This document shows positions 1 to 8,461 of a stretch of 64,000 nucleotides of DNA, one piece after another. The notes under the pieces were generated by a model. It did no database searches. It saw only the letters and a program-made list of their open reading frames with translations, and had not been told where the DNA came from. Made by a program: the position numbers and the translations under genes. Positions within the stretch are counted from its first letter, which is position 1. The number at the start of each line of letters is the position of its first letter. Origin of the DNA: Bacillus sp. (in: firmicutes) (GTDB lineage: Bacteria > Bacillota > Bacilli > Bacillales > Bacillaceae_J); contig DUSF01000017.1 of the NCBI GenBank assembly GCA_012842745.1, positions 1 through 64,000 on the forward strand. The letters run 5' to 3'.

Positions 1-79
1 CAAGCTATCTAAATAATACCCCAGTCCTCGGCCTTGTAAAAGGTGGGGACTATTTGTCTTGGAGTATCTTAATAATAAC

Positions 80-826
80 TTAATCCTCATCTACGGAGTA
101 GGTGGGGATAGTTTGACGCTTACCTTTAAAAAGCCGTTTATATGTTTTTGCTATAGTTTTTTCTAACCCAATATGATAACCAATAAGAAAATTTCCTTGA
201 GTAGTTTGAAAATAGGGATATCCTTGCTTAGGATTAGGTTGTTTCATATATAAATAGCTGTAATTTGTGAATTCACCTTTTAATATTTGTTCACGCTTTG
301 TTATGCCACCTATTGGGTATCCTGTATCGAGTTGGGACAGATATAATTCATCAATAAAATCAGAAACAACCTCTACAAACTTTTCATCAGATATATCTTT
401 AATATTTCTACTCAAATAGAGTGTAGACTGTGGAAAGTATTCCAGTGTTATTTGATCAAAATTTAGATTTGACGCTTCTTCCATTAGACTAATCTTTGCC
501 TCAATAATCTTTTCATTCATTTCAATTTCTTGCTTTTTTTGTGTGATTTCTGCTTTTTGCTTATACATCAAAGCTAAAAATTCTTCAGGAGATTTATTTT
601 GAGTGTATTGTTGAATTTCATGTAGAGACATCCCTAAATCCTTCAACAAATCAATAACATTGAATAAATCTAACTGCCGAATTGAATAATACCGATATCC
701 TTTAGAGTTCTTTAAAACAGGTGATAAAAGTCCAATTTGATCATAATAAAACAGTGTTTGCTTATTAACTTTACACAGCTTTGCAAATTCACCTGTTGTA
801 AAATACTTAACGTTATTTTCTTTCAT
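80..826 (-). CDS. bltR: MerR-family activator, BltR-like
   Basis: Predicted transcription activator of a polyamine/drug response. The N-terminal winged helix-turn-helix (about residues 8-75; FTTGEFAKLCKVNKQTLFYY then GYRYYS) is typical of MerR, followed by a coiled dimerisation helix (about 85-110) and a C-terminal effector-binding domain. The divergent neighbour is a clear BltD homologue, as in the B. subtilis bltR-blt-bltD locus, which supports the BltR assignment; the efflux pump gene blt is absent here. I start it at the ATG ending at 826, about 11 bases after AGGAG; a TTG three codons upstream is directly abutted by that site and is less likely. It probably binds the dyad between the two genes. 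Confidence 0.8.
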   Translation of the reverse strand: MKENNVKYFTTGEFAKLCKVNKQTLFYYDQIGLLSPVLKNSKGYRYYSIRQLDLFNVIDLLKDLGMSLHEIQQYTQNKSPEEFLALMYKQKAEITQKKQEIEMNEKIIEAKISLMEEASNLNFDQITLEYFPQSTLYLSRNIKDISDEKFVEVVSDFIDELYLSQLDTGYPIGGITKREQILKGEFTNYSYLYMKQPNPKQGYPYFQTTQGNFLIGYHIGLEKTIAKTYKRLFKGKRQTIPTYSVDED

Positions 827-843
827 GTTTTTCAACTCTCCTC

Positions 844-874
844 TTGACTATATAGTTACTATATACAATAAGAT
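844..874 (+). promoter_or_regulatory. MerR-type promoter with dyad in a 19-bp spacer
   Basis: TTGACT (844-849) and TAAGAT (869-874) are separated by 19 bp. A perfect dyad, TATATAGT-T-ACTATATA (849-865), fills the spacer. Over-long spacers with a central dyad are characteristic of MerR-activated promoters, which the regulator untwists on effector binding. The promoter reads toward the acetyltransferase; the dyad lies just upstream of the regulator gene and would also cover its own promoter. Confidence 0.7.
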
Positions 875-913
875 AAATTTGTAATCAATAATTTTAAGAA
901 AGGTTATGACATT

Positions 914-1378
914 ATGTTTAGGGAAATTCGAGACATCACAAGCTCGAATAAGAAAGAAATTTTGTTATTAAATATTGCTGAGGAACAACGCGGTTTTATT
1001 GAATCAATCCCTCAATGTTTAAAAGAAGCTAGGGAAGACTATCGTTTTGTGCCTGTTGGCTTATATGAAAATGGCACAGCGGTTGGCTTCGCAATGTATG
1101 GGAAGTTTGAAGAACAAGTTTGGTTGGATCGCTTTTTAATAGATGAGCGATTCCAAGGTAAGGGGTTAGGTAAATACTTCCTTCAAGAAATCATCCTATT
1201 TTTAGAGGAGAAATTTACGGGTCATGATATTTATTTAACTGTTTTTAAGGACAATACTCGTGCGATTCAATTATATAAACGATTTGGCTTTTTCTTCACT
1301 GGCGAAAAATATAAACGAAATGAAGAAATAATGCGGAAGAAAGTTGACATTGGGGGCAGTCCCCCTATTACGTTGTAA
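914..1378 (+). CDS. bltD: Spermine/spermidine acetyltransferase, BltD-like
   Basis: GNAT-fold enzyme predicted to transfer acetyl from acetyl-CoA to polyamines. It closely matches B. subtilis BltD as I recall it: the N-terminal FIES motif, PVGLYENG, VGFAMYG, VWLDRF.IDERFQGKGLGK (acetyl-CoA pyrophosphate loop R/Q-x-x-G-x-G, about residues 75-95) and AIQLYKRFGF near the C-terminus. The start ATG follows AGAAAGG. The last ten codons (DIGGSPPITL) are unusual: they are encoded across a GGGGG-CAGT-CCCCC hairpin (1352-1365) and extend past the normal family end, so they probably come from a palindromic repeat inserted at the 3' end. Confidence 0.85.
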   Translation: MFREIRDITSSNKKEILLLNIAEEQRGFIESIPQCLKEAREDYRFVPVGLYENGTAVGFAMYGKFEEQVWLDRFLIDERFQGKGLGKYFLQEIILFLEEKFTGHDIYLTVFKDNTRAIQLYKRFGFFFTGEKYKRNEEIMRKKVDIGGSPPITL

Positions 1379-1401
1379 ATACTCTAGCTGGAGGGTTTAA
1401 A

Positions 1402-2046
1402 ATGAGTAATTTGGGTTACAGAAAGATTAGAACAAGTGATTATAGCAGGGTGAAAGAACTAATTAATGAAGCATTTAAACTTGATCACTATACTTCAAAT
1501 CCAAACATGTTAGATATTGTTTTAGAAATGTATTTAAGAGGCTGTCTTCTTGAGCAAACCTATACTGAAGTTGTAGAAGAAAATGGAGAAGTGATTGGTT
1601 TATTATTTGGAAAAGTAAATGAGAAAAATCATGTTCTAAAAAATGCACCTCACCTCTGGGCTTTGTTTATCTGCAGAGTAAAACTATTATTTACGAATAA
1701 AAAAGAGAAAGCATCCTTACATGATTACAAAAAAATCACGAATTCCTATAGTCATCTAATAAAGGAATGCCATGATCATTTTGACGGAGAGGTCGTACTT
1801 TTTATCGTTGGCGAAAAATGCCGAGGCAAAGGGATTGGTAAAACGCTTATGAAACATTATTTAAATTTTTGCAAGGGGAAAGAGATTAAAAGTTTGTACC
1901 TATTTACCGACACAAAATGCAACTATGGATTTTATGAAAATAATGGCTTTATAAGAAGAGGTCAAAAGCTGATTAACATTAATACAATCAACGGACCATC
2001 TGATCTAGGCGTTTACTTATACTCTTATAGAATGAACGAAAAATAA
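1402..2046 (+). CDS. GNAT-family N-acetyltransferase, substrate unknown
   Basis: A 214-residue GNAT protein 23 bp after the BltD-like gene and probably co-transcribed. The acetyl-CoA binding signature GEKCRGKGIGKTLMKHYL lies at about residues 133-150, preceded by the beta-strand VVLFIVG and followed by CNYGFYENNGFI, the usual helix/strand that closes the fold. A good ribosome site (GGAGGG) precedes the ATG. There is an insertion rich in basic residues at about 85-115. I recognise the fold but not the substrate. Confidence 0.75.
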   Translation: MSNLGYRKIRTSDYSRVKELINEAFKLDHYTSNPNMLDIVLEMYLRGCLLEQTYTEVVEENGEVIGLLFGKVNEKNHVLKNAPHLWALFICRVKLLFTNKKEKASLHDYKKITNSYSHLIKECHDHFDGEVVLFIVGEKCRGKGIGKTLMKHYLNFCKGKEIKSLYLFTDTKCNYGFYENNGFIRRGQKLININTINGPSDLGVYLYSYRMNEK

Positions 2047-2097
2047 TTGATCATTTATAAAAAGTGACTTATCTAGATAGACAGTATTAAAAAATCC

Positions 2098-2640
2098 TTA
2101 CAAATGAACACAAAGCCTATCGACCATTTCCATAGGGTTTTTACTTATTTCATCCATGGAGGCTTGCGCTGCTTTACGTATTTCATCGACGGATGAAAAA
2201 AATATATTATAGATTACAGATTTCTTTAACCATCCACATAGTCCCTCGACTAAATTCAGTTGTGGACTATGTGGATGATAGACAAGCCGTATTCTGTCTT
2301 TGTTTTGCTCCAAAAATGGCTAAATTCAATTCGCATGATGAATACGAGCATTTTCCAAAATTAATACCGTTTTTCCGTAAAGAAAAACGCAATGTCTGGA
2401 AACCCTTTGTTTATTAGCTTTTTCAGCCCTGCTATTTCTCCACCCTTGACATCAAGACAACACACTCGACGTGGCTCGAGAGGACATGATGAATGTCATT
2501 TGAGTTTGTCCGTTCTCGGAAATATATCCACTGCGTTTTTGGAACTATCGGTAGACGGGAACATATCGACTATATCGTATAAAAGAAAGATGCGTCTTAA
2601 CTTCAAATTTAGATTGTACTTATAATCTCATTGACAAATT
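2098..2640 (-). pseudogene. Decayed IS630-family transposase
   Basis: Reading the minus strand, fragments of an IS630/DDE transposase can be followed through several frameshifts and stops. The C-terminal part (2098-2313) reads VYHPHSPQLNLVEGLCGWLK, matching the family's SP.LNP.E...WLK region with its catalytic Glu. Just upstream is YGKTVLILENARIHHAN, the strand normally carrying the second catalytic Asp (here Glu), followed by two stop codons. The 5' portion (about 2463-2634) is about 95% identical by eye to 8462-8636. The element is inactive and its termini are not defined. Confidence 0.7.
2463..2634 (-). repeat. IS630 relic repeat, copy 1
   Basis: A segment of about 172 bp that recurs at 8462-8636 with roughly eight substitutions and one indel by eye. 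It is the middle part of the IS630 transposase relic. Both copies carry the same in-frame TAG and TAA in the transposase frame, so the lesion predates their separation or was present in a common source. Confidence 0.75.
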
Positions 2641-2651
2641 GGAATTTGTCA

Positions 2652-2894
2652 CTATAATTCAAAGAGCACATTTTCATAGTTTTGAACGTAATATTTAATA
2701 TTCTTCCTGCCCTTTTGAATAACTGTATGTCTCTCTGATTCCAGCATCTTTCTCTGCTTTTCCACACCACCAGGATACTTTGGATTCAATTCACCATTTG
2801 CTTTTAATGTTCTCCAATATGGTGTTTCATTCTCACTTCTTTGGTAACTTGCCCATTCAAAGCTGTCGTTGCTGAATTTATATAAAATCTTTAA
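2652..2894 (-). pseudogene. C-terminal fragment of an MGMT/ATL-family protein
   Basis: An open stretch with no start codon, ending at TAG, reads TPYWRTLKANGELNPKYPGG then VEKQRKMLESE and KGRKNIKYYV. This matches the C-terminal end of MGMT-family (alkyltransferase-like) proteins as I know them. The N-terminal part, including the DNA-binding helix-turn-helix, is missing. It overlaps the end of the helical-repeat gene by four bases, so the junction looks like a deletion end-point. Confidence 0.55.
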
Positions 2895-4726
2895 TCAATA
2901 AATTCCTTCAATGCTCCTCGGAAAGCGGTGTGCCGTGGGTATCTTTCCAAATACCTATTTATAACTATACTTTTTGCCATCCTCATGCCTAGAGACTCTT
3001 TTACTTCTCCCAATGCAGCTGCCAACAAAGCAACATCATTGTATTTATTTCTGTATTTTCCACCTACAATACCATCTATTCTTTTATCAATTATGGATTC
3101 AAGCCACTCAACATGTGAATTCAGGTCTTCCACAGTTATTACATAATTTAGTTTCCATAAACGAAAGATATTCCAAAATATTTCTTCACCTTTTTGCACA
3201 CTCACTTCAGTTTCAAATAAAGAACTTTCTTCCATGAACAAAAGGTTTTTGTTCTCATGAAATCCTATTCTTCTTAAAACCCGGGTTGATATTTTTTTGC
3301 CTGCTTTTCTTAGATTATGATCCGCATATAGATACAATAGCATCAAATCTAACCCATGACTGATAAAATTACCACTCCAGCCCAAGGGATTTTTCTGTTC
3401 CGTACACCATTTTTGTATTTTATCAAAATATCCCGAAAAAAAGCATAGATATTTATACTCTATTTCATTAATATTATTTTTAGCTGTTTCAGATATGTGA
3501 TTGTAGTGATTATTTGATATGCTCAAGGTTTTTATTCTTTTTTCTGCAAGATCTTTATATTCCCTTGTAACTTCTTCGTTCACAAAAATTCTTAAATAAT
3601 TCGGTATCGTTGAATTGGAGTAAAATGCTTCATACCAACATTTTCTCATGAATTCAATATCATTGACACAATGTGATGCTTGGGCAGTCTTAATAGCAAT
3701 TTCACCGCGTATTTTCAAATCATTTTCTATTCTATCAAGCGCCTCTTTTCCAATCTCTTTCATTTTCTCATAATCATGAGTCTTTTCATATTCCAATAGG
3801 GCTGCCAGATAAACGGATGGATGCTCTTTGTAGCCTTTTCTCGCCATTTCCAGCAAACCCTCTGTCCCTTTATAATATAATAATCCTTCCTTTAATAAAC
3901 GTGCCGAAACCTCTCCGCTCTGTTTCATAAGAAAATTAATCCACGACTGAAAAAACAGATCAGTTTCTCTTAACTCTTCTCTACCTATCGAGAAAATGTC
4001 TTCAATATGAATCTCTTTAAAATAAGGGTATGTGAAATATGAATACAAAACACTTGCGCGTTGAACAGCCGCATGTAATTGATAATTTGAATACAGTACA
4101 TCCAGTGCAAGCACCTTTAAGTTTACTCCAACCAATTTTTCATCGACCATTTCTTCAAGGTCTAATTCAAAAGAATCGCCGCCATCCTCATCTTTAACAA
4201 ATATTGGGGTATCCATTACCAATTTAAGAATTGTCACTGCTTCTTCATATCTGCAATCATTCATACAGTCATGCGCAAATAAAACTGCTTCCTCAATTAT
4301 CCTGCCAATACCCTCATTGTCCTCATATTCCCACATCCATTCACTTGACCAATATCCATTAGAATAATCTTCATATCCTTGGGCCGTTAAACACAATTCG
4401 CCATTTTCTATATCAGTAAAAATTTGCTTTATATCATTTATCTTTTCTTTTACTTTCTCATTAGGTATTAGTCTTTTATGCTGAAGCTTCTCCTTACTAT
4501 CTTCCCGTTTATCTTGATTATAGCAATCTTCAAGTAGCTGTAGAAAAGACTTTCTCTCGCTTTCGGGTGTTTTCCTCGCAATATTATTTAGACATCTCCT
4601 TAATTCCTCTATGCCCATACTGTTTAATATTTCATTTGACTTCTGAACAAATATTTTCTGTTTCATTTTGCCCCCCATGTATCCCTCTGCTTCATATTTA
4701 TCATAAAAATCTATAATTTTCTGCAT
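2891..4726 (-). CDS. Helical-repeat protein of unknown function (about 612 aa)
   Basis: I do not recognise a named family. The protein is almost wholly alpha-helical with repeated helix pairs in the manner of TPR/HEAT solenoids: LLEMARKGYKEHPSVYLAAL, then EKMKEIGKEALDRIENDLKI, and a C-terminal LLAAALGEVKESLGMRMAKS followed by YPRHTAFRGALKEF. The C-terminal Y-x-R-x-x-A-F pattern resembles helical regions attached to SWIM zinc-finger proteins, but no SWIM cysteines are present. No transmembrane or catalytic motif is visible. A GTG and an ATG open the frame at 4729/4726 without a clear ribosome site; a later ATG (codon 18) after AGAGGG is an alternative. It follows the primase-helicase gene on the same strand with a 200-bp gap. 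Confidence 0.6.
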   Translation of the reverse strand: MQKIIDFYDKYEAEGYMGGKMKQKIFVQKSNEILNSMGIEELRRCLNNIARKTPESERKSFLQLLEDCYNQDKREDSKEKLQHKRLIPNEKVKEKINDIKQIFTDIENGELCLTAQGYEDYSNGYWSSEWMWEYEDNEGIGRIIEEAVLFAHDCMNDCRYEEAVTILKLVMDTPIFVKDEDGGDSFELDLEEMVDEKLVGVNLKVLALDVLYSNYQLHAAVQRASVLYSYFTYPYFKEIHIEDIFSIGREELRETDLFFQSWINFLMKQSGEVSARLLKEGLLYYKGTEGLLEMARKGYKEHPSVYLAALLEYEKTHDYEKMKEIGKEALDRIENDLKIRGEIAIKTAQASHCVNDIEFMRKCWYEAFYSNSTIPNYLRIFVNEEVTREYKDLAEKRIKTLSISNNHYNHISETAKNNINEIEYKYLCFFSGYFDKIQKWCTEQKNPLGWSGNFISHGLDLMLLYLYADHNLRKAGKKISTRVLRRIGFHENKNLLFMEESSLFETEVSVQKGEEIFWNIFRLWKLNYVITVEDLNSHVEWLESIIDKRIDGIVGGKYRNKYNDVALLAAALGEVKESLGMRMAKSIVINRYLERYPRHTAFRGALKEFID

Positions 4727-4933
4727 CACATAATAATTAGCCAGTAATTCTTGTGATAGTTTCGTATCCCTTAATTAATACAACGTTTCATTTTTGCAAA
4801 ATACCCCGCCAAAACGGTTGGAATCTCAATTACCGCCCAGTTGCATCCATTAGGTTTTTCCACACTACTTTTCCATTTAATTTAATAGTGATTGCCCGGA
4901 CATGGCAACATAAGCATTAAATGCGTGATGATA

Positions 4934-7195
4934 CTAAAATAACCTCATCTGCTCCGAAACTGATTTACTATTCTCAGTTACATACCCCATCGATTTATAC
5001 CCGGCTAACCTTTTTTCATACATTGCCTTTAATACTGGGACATTTACGTCTACATAATCATACACTTGAACTTCTTGTTTACTATGGAAATGACGGTGAA
5101 GCCGACCAACATATTGTTGAAGAGTTCCCTTCCAAGATATTGGCATTGTTAAGAATAAAGTATCTAACCGTGCATCATCAAAGCCTTCTCCAATGTATTT
5201 TCCAGTTGCAATCACTAACCGCTCCTCATCTTTTGGAATAGCTGATAGACGTTCAAGCTCCTTTTTCTGATTTTTTTTCTTCATGTTTCCCGCTAACACA
5301 ATGATGTTCTTAGCGAATCCACTAAATTGATTTTTCAATCTTTCCAGATGGTCGAGCCGTTCGGTTAAAATAATCGGAGAACGTCCCTTTTCCAGTGACT
5401 GTAATACGTCGTCAAAAATTTGAAGGTTTCTGTTTGAATCTGATGTGAGCTCCTCATATATCTCATGAAATTCAGTTTTCTTTGTACTAAAATTGGTTTC
5501 CTTCAAAATTAGCACATGGCTAAATGGACGAATTTTCGCCTGGTTTTTCTCATCAATCTTATAACGAATAGGCCCACACTGCATCATAATAATTGGGTGC
5601 ATTCCATCTTTCCGTTTCGGTGTAGCTGTCAGTCCCAATACATATTTTGGGCGGATCTTTTTCAACACATTTTCAAAAGTGATTGCTGAAATGATATGGC
5701 ATTCATCCACAATGATTTGTCCATATTGGGTAATAAAGGATTTTAACTGACCTCCGTAATTCAAACTTTGTATCGTTGCGACATCTACCCTTCCGGTTAT
5801 TTTATTTTTCCCTCCACCAATTTGTCCGATCTCACCTCTTGGTATATTCAAAAATTCCGAAAGCCTCTCTACCCATTGCTTCATTAATTGATTCCGATGC
5901 ACTATTACAAGTGTATTCACCTTTCTCTCTGCAATAATCGCTGTGGCAACAACCGTTTTACCGAATCCAGTAGTCGCGGACAGAGTGCCCAGATTATCTG
6001 CTAACAATGTATTTACGACCTCATTTTGTTGCGACGATAATGTCCCGTGAAAATTAACATCAACACTTTCGCCCTCATATTGATTGTCCACAATATCTAG
6101 GTTGATTGATTGCCCCGCAAGAAAATCAATTAACTCTTTCAAACATCCCCGCGGCAATATCAAGGAATCCTGTTCATCATCTGTGCATTGAATCCTACTC
6201 GGTATTTCGTGTGTAGATAACCTTTTGGCTTTTGCTTTATAATACTTTGGGTTATTAAATGATGCGATATTAGCCATTTCAGATAATAAGGCTAGAGGAA
6301 TTCCAGTCTTCTTAATATGAATACCGTTTTTTAGTTCAATTTTTATTTCTCTAGGTGGCGATACTGGTGTTTCAACTTCATTTTTAAGAACGGAAAGAAT
6401 ACTATCCTCTGTCATTTTTCGTACTGTTGATAAATACAACCATTGGTCCGGATAAGGAATAAAATGCTCATCAACAAATAAACTATTTCCATTTCTCCTA
6501 GGTACCTTCTGAAGCGGAAGCGCAATAAGATTCCCGAAACCTCCTTTTGGCAAATTGTCTTGGTTAGGAAACATCCGATCAAATGATTCCAGAAGAAATC
6601 CATCATTTTCTTCCTTTGTTTTCTTTAACAGAACGATTCCCAATTTCCTTGTGATTGTTGCAGAAACCATTGACGAAAAGAAAATCCATATATGGGCTCC
6701 ATTACCAGATCTGGACCTTTCAATGTGAAAAGGAATCCTCATCCACTTGCAAGTTTCAGAGAAAGCAATTACATCTTGTTCCCATTGCTTTTTATCAAAA
6801 TCAACAGCCAAGAACGAGCAAGTTCCATCTGGTAACAATGGATAGATCCCAATAGTCTTTTTACCATCCAAATGGTCAATATATACTTGATCAGTCAGAG
6901 GTAGCAGTTTGCGATGTTGGCTCTGTTCACTTTGAACATCTAATCTTTGGAAGGTTGTTTTTTTAAACTCACGTGCAGGCATGTACCTTTTATTGCCATC
7001 TGCCGATTCCCAGCGTAAAGCATAGACATCTGTCCTGCCTTTAAATAAACCTTTCAGCAACTGTACTTTCTCTTCTAAAGATGATTGTTTCGTTACTATT
7101 TTACTAGTGTTAGCCGTGGTTTGATTATGCATCATTTTCGTCAATAATTGCTTCAGATAATGATTTTCCTTTTGCAATCGTTCGAATTCATTCAT
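4934..7195 (-). CDS. Archaeo-eukaryotic primase-like/SF2 helicase fusion (TOTE conflict-system type)
   Basis: A 753-residue fusion. After a short coiled coil (1-22), an archaeo-eukaryotic primase (AEP) domain spans about 45-290, with the metal motif FLAVDFD (131-134), SGNGAHIWIFF with catalytic His 168, and FGNLIALPL near 220. A superfamily II helicase follows: ATTGFGKT Walker A (407-414), DECH box (497-500), LTATP (522-526) and QYVGRLHR motif VI (694-701). Databases name such AEP domains after 'TOTE' conflict systems, which are thought to act against invading DNA; that role is inference here. ATG follows GAGGGAT. All core motifs look intact, in contrast to the decay around it. A chromosomal repair role is the main alternative. 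Confidence 0.8.
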   Translation of the reverse strand: MNEFERLQKENHYLKQLLTKMMHNQTTANTSKIVTKQSSLEEKVQLLKGLFKGRTDVYALRWESADGNKRYMPAREFKKTTFQRLDVQSEQSQHRKLLPLTDQVYIDHLDGKKTIGIYPLLPDGTCSFLAVDFDKKQWEQDVIAFSETCKWMRIPFHIERSRSGNGAHIWIFFSSMVSATITRKLGIVLLKKTKEENDGFLLESFDRMFPNQDNLPKGGFGNLIALPLQKVPRRNGNSLFVDEHFIPYPDQWLYLSTVRKMTEDSILSVLKNEVETPVSPPREIKIELKNGIHIKKTGIPLALLSEMANIASFNNPKYYKAKAKRLSTHEIPSRIQCTDDEQDSLILPRGCLKELIDFLAGQSINLDIVDNQYEGESVDVNFHGTLSSQQNEVVNTLLADNLGTLSATTGFGKTVVATAIIAERKVNTLVIVHRNQLMKQWVERLSEFLNIPRGEIGQIGGGKNKITGRVDVATIQSLNYGGQLKSFITQYGQIIVDECHIISAITFENVLKKIRPKYVLGLTATPKRKDGMHPIIMMQCGPIRYKIDEKNQAKIRPFSHVLILKETNFSTKKTEFHEIYEELTSDSNRNLQIFDDVLQSLEKGRSPIILTERLDHLERLKNQFSGFAKNIIVLAGNMKKKNQKKELERLSAIPKDEERLVIATGKYIGEGFDDARLDTLFLTMPISWKGTLQQYVGRLHRHFHSKQEVQVYDYVDVNVPVLKAMYEKRLAGYKSMGYVTENSKSVSEQMRLF

Positions 7196-7563
7196 AATGA
7201 TCCCTCGGAATTAGATTATGATTAATATCATTATAACCAATTTGTGTGAGAGAATATCAAACGAAAGCGAAGGATGAAACTAAAAGAGCCTAATTCTTCA
7301 ACCGGAATTGGGCTTTGTACAACTTTTTCACTTTACCCATTTTGCATATCATAAAAAAACATCAATTTTAATTTCAACTGACACCTTTAACTAAATCCTA
7401 TCCTATCTTCGATTATTTAAATAGTCGATTATTGGAATGTATGTTTTTAACTAATTTTTGTACATTTTTAGTGACACTTTTTCCAAAGTATCTTAAATAT
7501 TGTGATAGCTGTATTGAAGGATGTTATAATAATGCTAACAATGAAAGGATGTGAGATAAATCC
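7196..7563. other. Intergenic region with a hairpin
   Basis: No gene is supported in these 368 bases between divergent genes. A hairpin with arms AGCCTAATTC and GAATTGGGCT (about 7288-7316) is followed on the minus strand by a T-rich run, so it could terminate leftward transcription, but no leftward gene ends here. The last 60 bases before 7564 hold a plausible rightward promoter (TATAAT near 7527). Confidence 0.4.
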
Positions 7564-7824
7564 ATGAAATGGACAGATGTTAGAAAATTGTATCCAAATC
7601 AATTTGTGAAACTTAAAGTGTTATCGTCCTATATTAAAAATCAGCAAGAAATTATTGAGGATGTAGCTGTTATAGCACCTGTATCGGACGAGTTGGCAAC
7701 GAAAGAACTGTTAAAATCTAAAGGTGATGAATTGGTTTATCATACAATTCATGAGAGTATTATTCTTGAAATTCGTCAAGATGTGGGTATAAGGAGATTG
7801 GACTACCATGAAAATCAAGTATGA
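7564..7824 (+). CDS. Small protein paired with a retropepsin-like protease
   Basis: An 86-residue soluble protein of unknown function beginning MKWTDVRKLYPNQFVK and ending with the GIRR motif near the C-terminus. I recall similar small proteins next to retropepsin-like genes in Firmicutes. It overlaps the downstream protease start by 17 bases, so the two are translationally coupled. The gene itself appears intact although its partner is broken. No catalytic residues are evident; chaperone, substrate or antitoxin-like roles are all possible. Confidence 0.65.
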   Translation: MKWTDVRKLYPNQFVKLKVLSSYIKNQQEIIEDVAVIAPVSDELATKELLKSKGDELVYHTIHESIILEIRQDVGIRRLDYHENQV

Positions 7825-8188
7825 ATCCGGGTTACTTCTATTAGATATCACTTTAACATTTAACGGAAAGAGTAAAGTAATTGAAAATATGGTGTTGGAC
7901 ACGGGAGCTGCTAAAACGCTTATATCCCAAGATGTTGTTGAAGATATTGGTCTTACAGTTGATTTAAATGACAGGATTGTTACCTACTTCGGAATTGGAG
8001 GGAAAGAACATGCATTCAGAAAGCAAGTTGAAACTATTGAAATTGGCGATTTTACCGCTGAAAATGCAGAGGTAGATTTCAATGATTTTGGATATAAAGA
8101 CATTAATGGATAACTCGGATTAGATTTGTTATTGGAAGCCTGATTCATTATTGATTTATTCCAATTAAAGATGAACAGAAAAAATTAG
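7808..8188 (+). pseudogene. Retropepsin-like aspartic protease, two nonsense codons
   Basis: The frame encodes a single-domain pepsin/retropepsin: the catalytic flap-and-loop VLDTGAAKTLIS (D-T-G-A) lies near residue 34, followed by YFGIGG and an IEIGD strand. Translation stops at TAA (8111-8113) just before LGLDLLLEA, meets a second in-frame TGA (8141-8143), then continues FIIDL to a TAG at 8186. The hydrophobic LGLD strand normally completes the fold, so the shortened product is probably inactive. Confidence 0.7.
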
Positions 8189-8350
8189 TAATGTTCAAAA
8201 ATACACTTCTGCCCCATGAGCCCCATAAGAATATCCACTTTTTTGGTTGATCCAATTTTCCAGATTCAACAATATTTATTAAAACGAATATAAGATTATT
8301 TTATGTCTTCTAGATATTTACTCCCAACATTGGTTAGAGCCGGCAACGAA

Positions 8351-8400
8351 AAAAAATCCCCGCTCTCTGCCACATCAGGCTAAAGCTAGGGTGATTTTTT
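8351..8400 (+). terminator. Hairpin terminator after the retropepsin relic
   Basis: AAAAAATC (8351-8358) pairs with GATTTTTT (8393-8400) around an imperfect GC-rich inner stem (CCCGCT.../AGCTAGGG). The T run follows on the plus strand and the A run gives it on the other, so it may be bidirectional. Confidence 0.6.
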
Positions 8401-8461
8401 TATTTATTGTTTCATAAAAGGAATTAGCGAAGATTATTATTTTAATTTTAGCAACACACAG

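Noticed and set aside
4771-4881. 36-codon open stretch on the minus strand ending just before the helical-repeat gene
   Set aside because: It reads like the C-terminal end of a protein (WAVIEIPTVLAGYFAKMK) but has no start, no ribosome site and no family I recognise; kept out as unsupported.
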